Of a stretch of 64,000 bases of DNA, positions 33,064 through 43,844 are shown in pieces. Positions within the stretch are counted from its first letter, which is position 1. Every line of letters starts with the position of its first letter. Both the position numbers and the translations under genes were made by a program. A model generated the notes under the pieces. It did not search any database and had not been told where the DNA came from. It saw nothing but the letters and a program-made list of their open reading frames with translations. The stretch lies in the NCBI GenBank assembly GCA_951804985.1, contig OX638130.1:123517593-123581592 (forward strand), read 5' to 3'. Source of the stretch: Dryomyza anilis (lineage: Eukaryota; Arthropoda; Insecta; Diptera; Dryomyzidae).

Positions 33064-33268
33064 CTAATAAAATTTGACGTTATTCCTGAAAGTAATAATT
33101 CACTCTGTAATCAATAAATTGAATAGCTACCTTCAGAAGCATCGCTCTTTTATTCTACACCATTGGATTCTAGAAGTTTCCAGAAACTTCTACACTCAAC
33201 AACAATCCGTCTTGCTCGTAAGCTATCACTATCTCGTTCACATTCATGTGCAGTCTATACCCGAGTAG
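33064..33268 (-). repeat. Tandem unit 2, part after the insertion
   Basis: Continues unit 2 from gaaagtaataattcac to atacccgagta and matches 31832-32012 almost base for base. Confidence 0.8.
33147..33191 (-). promoter_or_regulatory. Heat-shock element with CCAAT and TATA-like boxes, copy 2
   Basis: 33167-33191 holds five adjoining nTTCn/nGAAn pentamers, one more than copy 1, because attct precedes the shared 20-bp core at 33172-33191. On the minus strand ccaatgg and ataaaagagcg follow. Downstream on that strand the 0.94-kb TIR element interrupts what would be the transcribed region. Confidence 0.6.
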
Positions 33269-33363
33269 AAATTTAACATATTAGGGTAAAGACTATCATC
33301 ACCCATTCATATTCGTTAATTAACAGGTCCTCTCATGACAATCCTATCATGATCCTATTATAA

Positions 33364-33390
33364 TTTCTAGATGCTTCCATAAACTTCAAC
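33364..33390 (-). promoter_or_regulatory. Decayed third heat-shock-element copy
   Basis: ttctagatgcttccataaac followed by ttcaacact is a mutated form of the core in units 1 and 2. This suggests the tandem series once had a third member. Confidence 0.5.
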
Positions 33391-36244
33391 ACTGATGAAA
33401 AATATTAAAAAATAAATTTTGAAAAATTCTATTTTTTTCGTAAAATATTTAAGGAAGAAGTCGATTTTGATCAATTTATTTAAAAAAAAAGGTTTGTAAT
33501 ACTTTTTTTCGAAATTGTATCTAGAAAAATTGGTTTCAATAAATGCTTTACAACTTTCATTCTCGATTTGTTTTTTGAAAGATTTTTAGCATTTTTGAAA
33601 ATTAATTTTTGTATTTTATTTTTAGTTTCTTATATTTTTATTTTCAAAATGATCGAATGAAAAATAAATATATAAAGTTTTTCAGTTAAATTCACTAAAA
33701 GCTGCATTTACCTTCTTCTAACTATTATATTATTTAGTACAAAAAAGAAAGATTTTATAGTAATGCGCTTTTCAACTAAATAAATGATCGCACATAATTT
33801 TTGCCACCTTTAGAAACTACTCAAACACACGTCAATTTATTTACAAATAAAACATAATTACTACAAATTCATCGGCTGTTGGAGGAGTAACTTTCGTGGA
33901 AACATGATAAAATTACCGGGAAAAACTACACTTACAACAGCCATAAATTCATGCAAGAAAGTAGTAAAAAAAAAGTCAAAGTCGTTTAGAAAGTCGCCAG
34001 CCAACTTAAACAAGAAGCTTGAAGGACATTTTAATTAATGAATCCTTTGAGAGCCTTTCAACCTGCTGCTGCTACTGCTACCAAACACGACTAACGATGC
34101 ACACTTGACCAGTGTTGCTGTCTAGAGTACGCTCCATACACCACCTGGTTGCCCCCTCCTAAAATCCTGAAACATGAAGCAGTAAATTTAGAAAATGTGT
34201 TGCACTGAATAACTTTTGATTGCTTTTAAATTTAATTAAAATCAAGTTAAATACGAAATAAAACTGAAACCAGAAAAAGGCTAACTCGGTGATAACCAGT
34301 GCTGCATGTGCTGGGGTTTGTGGTGATTTTGGAAAATAGTTGCTTGATATTGGGAAAACTGTTTTTGAAATTTTAAACTTTTTAATTATCATTAAAGAAC
34401 TAAATAAAATTATTAAATTAAAAACGCGCTTGCTTGTATCACATATAGTTGAATTAATATTGCTGGTCACATTGTAAAAAGTCACCGATGCATTTTATGT
34501 TGCTGCAGGCAACGATTGGTTGAATGTGCAATATGTCGACATTCATATTGAAACAGTTGAAATTTTATCAAGTGGTTCATACACAACTATTAAGTGTACA
34601 CGTGCAGAAAGTGATAAATTGTTTTTTGTTTTTTCACTTGAACAATTTAAACTCATAATTGCAATTTTATTTTGTGACAAATTAATGATTTAATCAAAGT
34701 ATATTTCAGAACTTTTGTTAAAAGAGGTTTATTAATTTTCGAAAAATTAAAATAGTTGAAAAATGTTTGCGACTAGTATTATCATATTTTTTAAATATTT
34801 AAAACAAATAATTATTGTATTTATAATATATATTAATTTATATATATTAATTTAGTTTATTAATTGTTTAAACATAAAATTGTTTAAAATATACTTGTAA
34901 TATATATTTTATCATTAATATATACTTCATTGGCATGTATTTGAAAGTTTTATATCAAGTAATAGATACTTAATTGTTTTATAATTTAGGAAATAATTAA
35001 TTGTTTGAGCACAATTAATTTTTGGTATTTGTAAAATGCGTAATTTATATTTGCGACAATCAACGTATATTTGATACACATTTGTTTGTCGTATTATTTT
35101 TATGTTTGCTGTAAATATAATTATTACATGGAAATATTTTAAAAATATTTTTATAGAAGAAGTTAATTTTAAAATACAGACAGACTTTGAACTGTCTGGC
35201 AGACTTTGAATTATCTGGCAGACTTTGAACTGTTTGTTTAAAGTTAACTTTGATTAAAGACTGTTATACTTGTGGCAAACAAATTTTTGTTGCTCACCGA
35301 TTAAAGTGCCTCAATCGCTTTAAATTCTACGAAGTGCCTTAAACCATACGAAAAACATAGAGCACTGCAATTCAAACACACAGAGAGACCTAAGCCAACA
35401 CATGGCTATTCAGTCGTATCTAAACTAACCGACATTACAACAGTAACAAAATGGCAACACATTCTGTCGAAAGCTTAAAATGTACATAGAATATTGGGCA
35501 ACGTTGCCACAGCGCCACAAACCAACACTAATTTATTATTTTTTTTATCTATTTTTGGTAAGAGTATCTCAGTGGGACACTCTGATGGAATTGTAAATAT
35601 TTTCGACGTGATTTTTATTTTTTTTTTTTCTATTTTTCATTTTTAATATAAACCAAAAATGATGCTTTTTGTTTTTTTTTTTTTTTTTGATTACACTGCT
35701 CTACATTTATTTTGGTGTAGTTAAGGTTTGAGCATATCTTTGATACATTTGTGGCGCTGATTCCGAAAATATCATCAGTTTTGTTCAATTGTTCAATTTT
35801 CCATTATTTTGGTATTCTTTTATTTTAAAAATTCCATAAGAAGAAATTAATGTAATTATCTTTTCGGCATTAGACGCAGGAAATCTGGCGCCACAATATA
35901 AAAATGAAATGAATAAAGTGATAAAAATTAAAAATAATAATAATATGAATAAAATACGTTATTACTTAGTAAAAAAAAAGTTAAAAATGATTTCTATAAA
36001 GTTTTATATAGAACCATTTATTCCCTTTTAAACTCGATTTAAGAAAATAAAAAAACCTCTTTGTTTAAAAGTTATAAAAATATTAATACTTGTCAAAATT
36101 TTAATTTTGTAGAACTGTGTAATATACATGTATGACTGCGGAACAAATGTTTTTATAAATTGCGGACACATTTTGAGTGAGACTTGAAAGCGTTTTATTC
36201 GACGTTGGGTGCTACTGGCACTAGAAACTTTTAAATTTGTGAAA
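33391..36244. other. Non-coding sequence; 19-bp triplet repeat inside
   Basis: No supported gene. At 35181-35237 a 19-bp unit (cagactttgaactgtctgg) is repeated three times. Poly-T runs lie near 35620-35690. A 108-residue minus frame at 34159-34485 has no recognised motif. Confidence 0.5.
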
Positions 36245-38300
36245 AAATGTGACATTTAAGTGAAAATTTGCAATTTTAAGTGGAAATTGTAATTTTGAGT
36301 TTTAAATGAAAATTGCAATTTGACTAAACATTTGAGTTTTGAGTAAACATTTGAATTTTGACTGAATATTTTAGCTTTGAGTAAAATTGTAATTTGAGTG
36401 AAAATTGTCATTTTGATTGAAATTGTAATTATGAATGTTAATTAAAATTTTGAATTAAGATCTAAATTTATTTTTGAGTGAAAAAATTGATTTTTGAGTG
36501 GACATTTATATATGCGTAAAAATTTAATTTAAAGTTTAAACTGTAGTTTTGAGTGATAATTGTAATTTTGATTAAAAATTTGATTAACAATGAGTGAAAA
36601 TTTTAACTTTGAGTGAACATTTTTAATTTAAGTGAACATTTTTATTTTGAGTGAATAATTTAATTTGGAGTGAAAAATTGACTTTTGGGTGAAAACTTTA
36701 ATTTTCAGTGAAAATTTTAATTTTTGGTAAAAATTTAATTTTTAGAGAAAAATTTAATTTTAGTGAACATTTTAATTTTTAGTTCAAATTAAAATTGTCA
36801 CTCAAATTAAAATTTTAATTTTGAGTGGAAATTTTAATTTTGAGTAAAAATTTCAATTTTGAGTGAAAATTTCAATTTTGAGTGAAAATTTTAATTTTGT
36901 GTGAAAAATTTTAATTTTGAGTGAAATTTTAATTCTGAGTGAAAATTTTAATTTTAAGTGAAAATTTTATTTTTATTGAACATTTTAATTTTGAGTGGAA
37001 ATTTTAATTTTGAATGAAATTTATAATTTCGAGTGAAATTTTTAATTTTAAGTGAATATTTTAATTTAGGGTGAATATATTAATTTTGAGTGAATATTTT
37101 AATTTTGATTGAAAATTTTAATTTTGAGTGGAAATTTTAATTTTAATTAAAATTTTAAATTTTAATTAAAAATTTAAATTTTAATTAAAAATTTTAATTT
37201 GAATGAAAATTTTAATTTTGAGTGAAATTTATAAATTTGAGTAAAATTTTAATTCTGAGTGAAAATTTTAATTTTGAGTGAAAATTTTAAATTCGAGTGA
37301 AAATTTTAATTTTGATTAAAAAATTTTAATTATGATTGAAAATTTTAATTTTAAGTGGAAATTTTAATGTTTAGTGAAATTTCAAATTTTGAGTGAAAAT
37401 TTAAATTTTCAGTAAAATTTTTAATTTTGAGTGGAAATTTTAATTTTCAGTGAAAATTAAAAATTTAAATTTTAATTAAAAATTTAAATTTTAATTAAAA
37501 ATTTAAATTTTTATTAAAAATTTAAATTATAATTTGAGTGAAAATTTTAATATATAGTGAAAATTTTAATTTTGAGTGAAAATTTTATTTCGAATGAACA
37601 TTTTAATTTTGATTAAAAATTTTAATTTTGAGTGAAATTTTTAAATTTAAGTGAACATTTTTAACATGATTGGAAATTTTAATTTTAAGTGGAAATTTTT
37701 TATTTTGAGTGAAAATTTTAATTTTGAGTGAACATTTTAATTTGGATTAAAAATTTTAATTTTAAGTGAAAATTTTAATTGAAAATTAATTATGAGTGAA
37801 ATTTTTAATTTTCAGAAAAATTTTTAATTTTGAGTGGAAGTTTTAATTCTGAATGAAATTTTCAATTTTTAGTGAAATTTTTAATTTTAAGTGAAATTTT
37901 TAATTTTGAGTGAAATTTTTAATATTGAGTTAAAATTTTAATTTTGAGTGAAAATTTTAATTTTGAGTGAAATTTATAATTTTGAGTAAAATTTTGAATT
38001 TAGAGTGAAAATTTTAATTTTGAGTAGAAATTTTTATTTTGAGTGAAAATTTCAATTTTGAGTGAACATTTTAATTTTGAGTGGTTATTTTAGATTTGAG
38101 TGAAAATTTTGATTTTGAGTGAAAATTTTAATTTGAGAGAAAATTTTAATTTGAGTGAAAATTTTAATTTTATTGAAGATTTTAATTTTGATTGAAAATT
38201 TTAATTTTGAGTGAAATTTTTATTTTGTGTAAAAATTTTAATTTTAAGTGTAATTTTTATATTGATTTTATATAATTTTGAGTGAAAATTTATATAATAA
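36245..38300 (+). repeat. 19-bp minisatellite array B, about 2.1 kb
   Basis: Unit about attttaattttgagtgaaa, about 100 diverged copies, with local stretches of attaaaaatttaaatttta near 37140-37200 and 37445-37530. No long open frame. Same period and core as arrays A and C. Confidence 0.9.
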
Positions 38301-39478
38301 GTAAAATTTATTAAATTTTGGAAATACAACTTTAATCAATAATTTGAAAATTTTTGGTTGAGAATTTATATATATTGTCAATATTTCAAAATAAATAAAT
38401 TACTCACCAAATTTTAATCTTAACATGTTTTTCATAATTTTGCAAATTTATACCTTTTGAAAAATTAATTAAACTATAGCAAATAGTACAGTAAATAGTA
38501 AAACATATGAACAATACACCCTATCAATAACCTAATTTTATTATAATACAATTTTAAAATAAATAAATTTAACTTTATTGTATTATTTTAGTTTGTAAAA
38601 TGCCATTATATTAAACGCACTCAATGTGAATGAACATGCAAATTTCCGCAAGACAATGCAATGTGCTCTAACATAAAAGCGTGGCCTTTAACATCCGGTC
38701 CGTGTTAAATATTGTGGCCTCTGTGTAAATTACTTGGTCACAATAACTGCGAACAACAATGCCAAAGTGCCAAAAATAGAGCGCTTCTCGCTCGCTTTAT
38801 GGTTAATAATACAAAATGGTGTCACAAATTTTAACGATTATGCCATTAAATGTCCTTTTTATCCGTGCGCATATTTAAATGAATTCGGGTCAAATGTGCT
38901 AGTTGGACGGACGGACGGACGAACGAACGGATGGTCGGTTAGTTGGTGAGGTTATGAACAAAATTGAGCGACGTCCATTGAGCTATAATATTAAGCAATT
39001 CAATTTGCATACACAGACAAAAATATATTTATTTGTGTTTGTGTGTGTGTGAGCTACTGTGTGTGTTTGTGGCTTCTGCACACATTGGCACAATTTATAA
39101 ATTATATTTTTGTTCGCTCAAAATAAACAAAACAAATTTTTGCCACAACATTTAAAACACACTCACTCAACGACCCACACGACCCACTCAATTTGACAGT
39201 AATCTCGAATGTGTGACATTTATCACGCTTATGCGGTGTAGGCAATAATAAAGGATCAGAGTTACCAACCAGGCAGACCGGGATTTCGGAAATAATTTAC
39301 ATTTTTTGTAAATGTTTTTGTAGAAATTACAGAAAGTTTAAATAAAGCACATATGTCGTAACTAAAACAAAATATGGTACCTACATTTCAAACAGTTAAC
39401 AACAGTTAACAACAGTTAAAATATAAAATGAAGATCGAAATTTTGACAGATCGATTAAACTTTGTATTTAAAGTTATT
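38301..39478. other. Non-coding, apparently unique sequence
   Basis: Contains a short (GGAC)n/(GAAC)n tract near 38905-38935 and a (GT)n patch near 39037-39065. No supported gene. Confidence 0.45.
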
Positions 39479-39491
39479 ATATAGGCGAAGT

Positions 39492-39790
39492 AGTAGCCGC
39501 GGTAGCTCAGTGGTTAGTGCGTTGGACTGCGAGCCGAAAGGTCCCCGGTTCAAACCTGGACTGGGGCTAACAACATCTTTTCATAGAAACATTTTTCTAT
39601 AACGCGCTACCTCTCGGCAGTAAATGGAAAACCTACGAGAGTAAAACATTGCCTATGAAAAGCTCTCACCCGCCGTTCGGATTCGGCAATAAACTGTAGG
39701 TCCCACTACTTTGAGTACAAATATAACACGAACAGCTCAAAATGGTGAGAGAGCTCGGCCTAAGTTCTTATAGAACTGTAGTGCCAAACT
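39492..39790 (+). repeat. tRNA-derived SINE with 13-bp target duplication
   Basis: Complete copy with A box tagctcagtgg and B box ggttcaaacct, ending gtgccaaact. atataggcgaagt occurs directly before (39479-39491) and after (39791-39803), a target-site duplication that sets the ends and gives a length of 299 bp. It is very close to the copy at 4561. Confidence 0.92.
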
Positions 39791-39949
39791 ATATAGGCGA
39801 AGTTGTGGAGACTGGAAAAAAGAGAAATCGAAACAATTCTCATGACCACTATTTTAAAATACCTTAAAGGTAGTATTGAGTTTTGTTCATTTAAGAGTAT
39901 GTAGCGTCAACATAGCCATGGGGGACGGTCGTGTCGCCTAGACCTCCTA

Positions 39950-42900
39950 CATTTTTACTCGTTCGTCGTCTGTCCGTCGTCTATTTAAATTATTTGTGTT
40001 AAAATTCGTGCAAAGTCCAGTGTCGTCTTTTAATAGTTTCAAAAAAAAAAAAATAATAAATATATATAATAAATAAAAGCGCAAACAATAAACTAAACAA
40101 ATTAAATCCACAAACACAACAACAACAATAAACCAAAACCGGTTTCGTCTGCCGCTGGCTGCTGAGTTGCTGCACTCGCTGCATTTTTTTTTTTATTTGC
40201 AATTGCCAACGCAAGGGGCTCTTCTATGCCCTCTGCCGCAATTGTATTTTGTTTTTCGTTATTCTTCCCTTCCCCATCCTACTCCCTGCTACGTGCGTGC
40301 ACGGTTGATGCTGCACTGAGTGCGTAAGCTACGCTGTGGTTAAGGCATAACACTCGCCACTGCTTTGCTTGCGCTCTCATTTGTTTGTGTCAACTGCTGC
40401 ACGTTTGTGGTATGTTTGATTGTTTTGAACTTGCCCAGTAGGAAAATGCCGCAAAAATTCCGCATAGATTTTTGCAACGTTCGTGGGCTGAGGGCGAATT
40501 TTTTCTCTGTATATGCGTATGTGTCCATCCATAGGCCTCAAATAATGGCACTATGTGAGATCCAGGTTCATGAGGGTACAGATCCACTGGATTTTCATGT
40601 GCCTGGTTATCACCTGTTGCCATTATTCTCTGCCCATAGGGGCCTTGCTCTATTTATTCGGAGTGACGTTGCGTATCAACTGCAGCAACAGCATAGTGTG
40701 TCGGATAGCGAATTTAATACAATTTGGGTTAAATTCAAAATCCAAACACACATCATGCACTTGTGCTTTCTTTATAGGAGTCCGAATCTAGATAGGGTTT
40801 CCACCTGTAATAAGCTGGATGCCTTATCTGATTCGATCTCAAATATATTGGAGCAATTTCCAGGCAGTGAAATTGTTGTTGCGGGCGATTTTAATGTGCA
40901 CAACGCCACTTGGTTGAGCCACTCGGGTCTTCCAACACAGGAGGGTTGTTATGTTGAGCTGTTTGCAGAGTGCAATCAACTCACTCAATTGGTGAAGGAA
41001 CCGACGTACCTTCCACGCGTCGGTGGGCAAAGCCCAAAAGTCCTAGACCTTTTTCTGACTTCACATCATGAAAAATATGATGTAAAAGTCCTTGCACCTC
41101 TTGGTAACTCCGACCACTGTACTGTTTCCGCTGAGTTTTCGTATTCTAGTTTACGCGCCTCTTCGATTAAAGCCCCGAAGAGGACTGTATGGCTTTACGA
41201 AAAAGCAAATTGGGTTGCGTTAAATGATTTTTTTCGTAACTTTAATTGGAAATTGTGTTTCGCTGACAGAGACATAAATGCCGCGGCTACAATGGTACAA
41301 AATATTATTTTATTAGGTATGCGGTCCTTCATACCTTCTAAAAAAATTAGCATTAAACCCAAGGACCACTCATGGTTTAATGAGACTTGCAGGATTGCAG
41401 TCAGGTCGAAAGAGGAAGCCTTTCAAAATTGGCGTTCTAACAAGAATGCTGACACAGAAAGACTTCGCATACAGGCTAGGAATCGCTGTAATGCCGTGAT
41501 CTTGCGCGAAAAGTTTCTTCACGAACAAAACGCGCGCAAAAGGGTCCTACTCTACCATAGAGGTAGTAAAAATTTCTGGTCATTCGTTAAAAGAGTGAAG
41601 AATCAGACGACATCGTCTACTCCAACTCTTATTATGAATGGCCAGACCTTCACTGACCCGGTTGATAAAGCTAATCTCTTGGCAGAATTATTTGCAAATA
41701 ATTCAACGCTCCCGGATAGTAATCAACCACTGCCCGTCGTAGATTTTGTTTCTTCTGCAATGCCGGAAATTCATTTTCGAACTCGGGCAGTTAAAAAGGT
41801 TTTAGCAAACCTCAACATTAACAAAGCCTCTGGGCCAGATGGCATATCTGCCCATGTGTTGAAGAAGTGCGCGTCAACGCTGGCTTGTCCGTTGCGTAAC
41901 CTTTTCAACATCTCCTACACGACAGGAGTTTTTCCATCTTGTTGGAAGGTTGCCAATGTTCAGCCAGTACCGAAAAAGGGCGAGGCTACGAACCCTGCCA
42001 ATTACCGACCCATTGCAATATGCTCAGCACTCTCCAAAGTAATGGAGAGCGTAATTAACTTCCACCTTGTGAACTATCTTGAGCACAACGAATTGCTCAG
42101 TGACCGCCAATATGGTTTCCGTAGGGCCAGATCCACAGGGGACTTGATGGCGGTCCTCTCCGAAAAGTGGAATAAATGTATTCACCTTTTCGGGGAGAGT
42201 AAGGCTGTTGCTCTCGATATTTCCAAGGCTTTTGATCGAGTGTGGCATAAAGCCCTCGTTTCAAAACTAATTGCATTTGGTGTCGGTGAATCTTTTACTC
42301 GATGGATATCGAGTTTTCTTCAGGGTCGTTCTATACGAGTTGCGATGGATGGTGTTTTTTCAGAACAACATTCCATCAATTCTGGAGTTCCGCAGGGTTC
42401 CGTCCTATCCCCGTCCCTATTTCTGGTATTTATCAATGACCTTCTGTCATTGACCCAGAACCCAATTCATTCCTTTGCAGATGACAGTAACATTTGTCAT
42501 TCATACTCGTTCAACAAGCGCCCAAACTCTTTGGAGATTGAGAGTAAAAGACGCACTATGAATGACACGCTCAATAATGACCTTAAATCAATCTCCGAGT
42601 GGGGTATTGCAAACAGAGTAGATTTTAATGCAAGCAAGACCCAATGTTGTCTGTTATCTCACAAAAGAATGGATTCACTCCTCCCTCCCCTCAATATGGG
42701 TGCTGTGGATATTGCGCAGTCAGCTGCTCTTGACGTTCTGGGCATATCAATTCAATGTGATCTCCGTTGGAATGATCACATATTTAATGTGTCGAAAGAA
42801 GCTGCCAAGTGCCTCGGTTTTTTAAAACGGTGTAAAACATACTTCACTCCTGCTGACCTGCGTACTGTCTACACCACCTATATTCGGCCTAAAATGGAAT

Positions 42901-43432
42901 TCAATTCGCACATTTGGGCAGGAGCTTCAAAATCCTCCTTGGAGTTCCTGGACCGAATTCAACAACGTGCGATATATTTGATAGGGGATGAAAATATTTC
43001 ATCGTCTATTGGTTCTCTTGAGCACCGAAGGACCGTTGGGTGTGTAAGCCTGTTTTATAGGTATTACAACGGAAAGTGTTCGAGTGAAATACATGGCCTG
43101 ATTCCACCAGGTCGTGTGTTTTCTCGTTCTACTCGGGCATCAAATCAAGCCCATCCCTTCGTAGTCCACTCGACTCTCAACAGAACCACGCATTATAGAG
43201 ATAATTCGTTCTTCAGTCGCACGACACGTTTGTGGAACAATCTCCCTGCGTCCGTTTTTCCCGACATTTTTGATATTGGCAAGTTCAAAACAAACATTCA
43301 CCGACACTACTCCATCTTTCCCCCCTCCATTTAACCTATCATCCCTTCTTACGATCAACACTGTGCATTGCATGAATAGGGGGCATCCCCTGAGCGTTGG
43401 TTAATTTGTAAAAAAAAAAAAAAAAAAAAAAG
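39950..43432 (+). mobile_element. Non-LTR retrotransposon with one intact ORF
   Basis: A 5' leader of roughly 400-500 nt, starting near actcgttcgtcgtctgtccg (39957-39976), precedes the ORF, which is followed by a 3' UTR of about 70 nt and a poly(A) run (43410-43431). No ORF1 is visible upstream, so it is either a one-ORF element or a copy with a lost ORF1. The exact 5' end and target duplication were not found. A related 3' fragment lies at 6925-7080 on the minus strand. Confidence 0.75.
40446..43334 (+). CDS. LINE endonuclease-reverse transcriptase, intact
   Basis: The frame is open from 40365 (989 residues), but the endonuclease begins right after the Met at 40446 (MPQKFRIDFCNVRG), so I prefer that start. 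Counting from 40365: AGDFN at 173-177 and SDH at 249-251 belong to the endonuclease. The reverse transcriptase has ASGPDGI, LDISKAFDRVW with a catalytic Asp, SGVPQGSVLSP and FADD at 704-707. FADD in place of YADD, followed by Ser, and the lack of a C-terminal zinc finger are unlike the R1 element here and fit the CR1/L2/Jockey group; the exact clade is uncertain. No stop or frameshift, so the copy is probably recent. Confidence 0.9.
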   Translation: MPQKFRIDFCNVRGLRANFFSVYAYVSIHRPQIMALCEIQVHEGTDPLDFHVPGYHLLPLFSAHRGLALFIRSDVAYQLQQQHSVSDSEFNTIWVKFKIQTHIMHLCFLYRSPNLDRVSTCNKLDALSDSISNILEQFPGSEIVVAGDFNVHNATWLSHSGLPTQEGCYVELFAECNQLTQLVKEPTYLPRVGGQSPKVLDLFLTSHHEKYDVKVLAPLGNSDHCTVSAEFSYSSLRASSIKAPKRTVWLYEKANWVALNDFFRNFNWKLCFADRDINAAATMVQNIILLGMRSFIPSKKISIKPKDHSWFNETCRIAVRSKEEAFQNWRSNKNADTERLRIQARNRCNAVILREKFLHEQNARKRVLLYHRGSKNFWSFVKRVKNQTTSSTPTLIMNGQTFTDPVDKANLLAELFANNSTLPDSNQPLPVVDFVSSAMPEIHFRTRAVKKVLANLNINKASGPDGISAHVLKKCASTLACPLRNLFNISYTTGVFPSCWKVANVQPVPKKGEATNPANYRPIAICSALSKVMESVINFHLVNYLEHNELLSDRQYGFRRARSTGDLMAVLSEKWNKCIHLFGESKAVALDISKAFDRVWHKALVSKLIAFGVGESFTRWISSFLQGRSIRVAMDGVFSEQHSINSGVPQGSVLSPSLFLVFINDLLSLTQNPIHSFADDSNICHSYSFNKRPNSLEIESKRRTMNDTLNNDLKSISEWGIANRVDFNASKTQCCLLSHKRMDSLLPPLNMGAVDIAQSAALDVLGISIQCDLRWNDHIFNVSKEAAKCLGFLKRCKTYFTPADLRTVYTTYIRPKMEFNSHIWAGASKSSLEFLDRIQQRAIYLIGDENISSSIGSLEHRRTVGCVSLFYRYYNGKCSSEIHGLIPPGRVFSRSTRASNQAHPFVVHSTLNRTTHYRDNSFFSRTTRLWNNLPASVFPDIFDIGKFKTNIHRHYSIFPPSI

Positions 43433-43844
43433 ATAATAATACGAGAGAATATACGAGATAACTAAAAAAACGAACAAAAGAACTTAAATGAGGATATATA
43501 ATTCTTATTAATGCATTTCTTAACTCCATTCACCCAAAATGGCGTAAACTACTTCTCAGATCTATGATGTGTGGCAATAAAAATGGGAATGATTGGTCTA
43601 TTCTGATGTGTGATCCGACCACTTATGTTCATATATGTGCATAGATATAGTATGTAAACGTTTATATTTATTTGCACCTGACTATTTTTTTTTTTTTAAT
43701 ACAGAAATTTATGATTTTGGCAGCAGCCTATCGCTATTTTGTTGAATGGAGTGGAAAATGGAAAATTTATAATATTTATCTATTCTCCTTGAAATTATCC
43801 ATTTTTAGTAATCAAAAATCTAACAAATTATATACCTACAAAAT
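43433..43844. other. Non-coding sequence
   Basis: AT-rich with no supported gene; it leads into the 19-bp array C. Confidence 0.5.
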
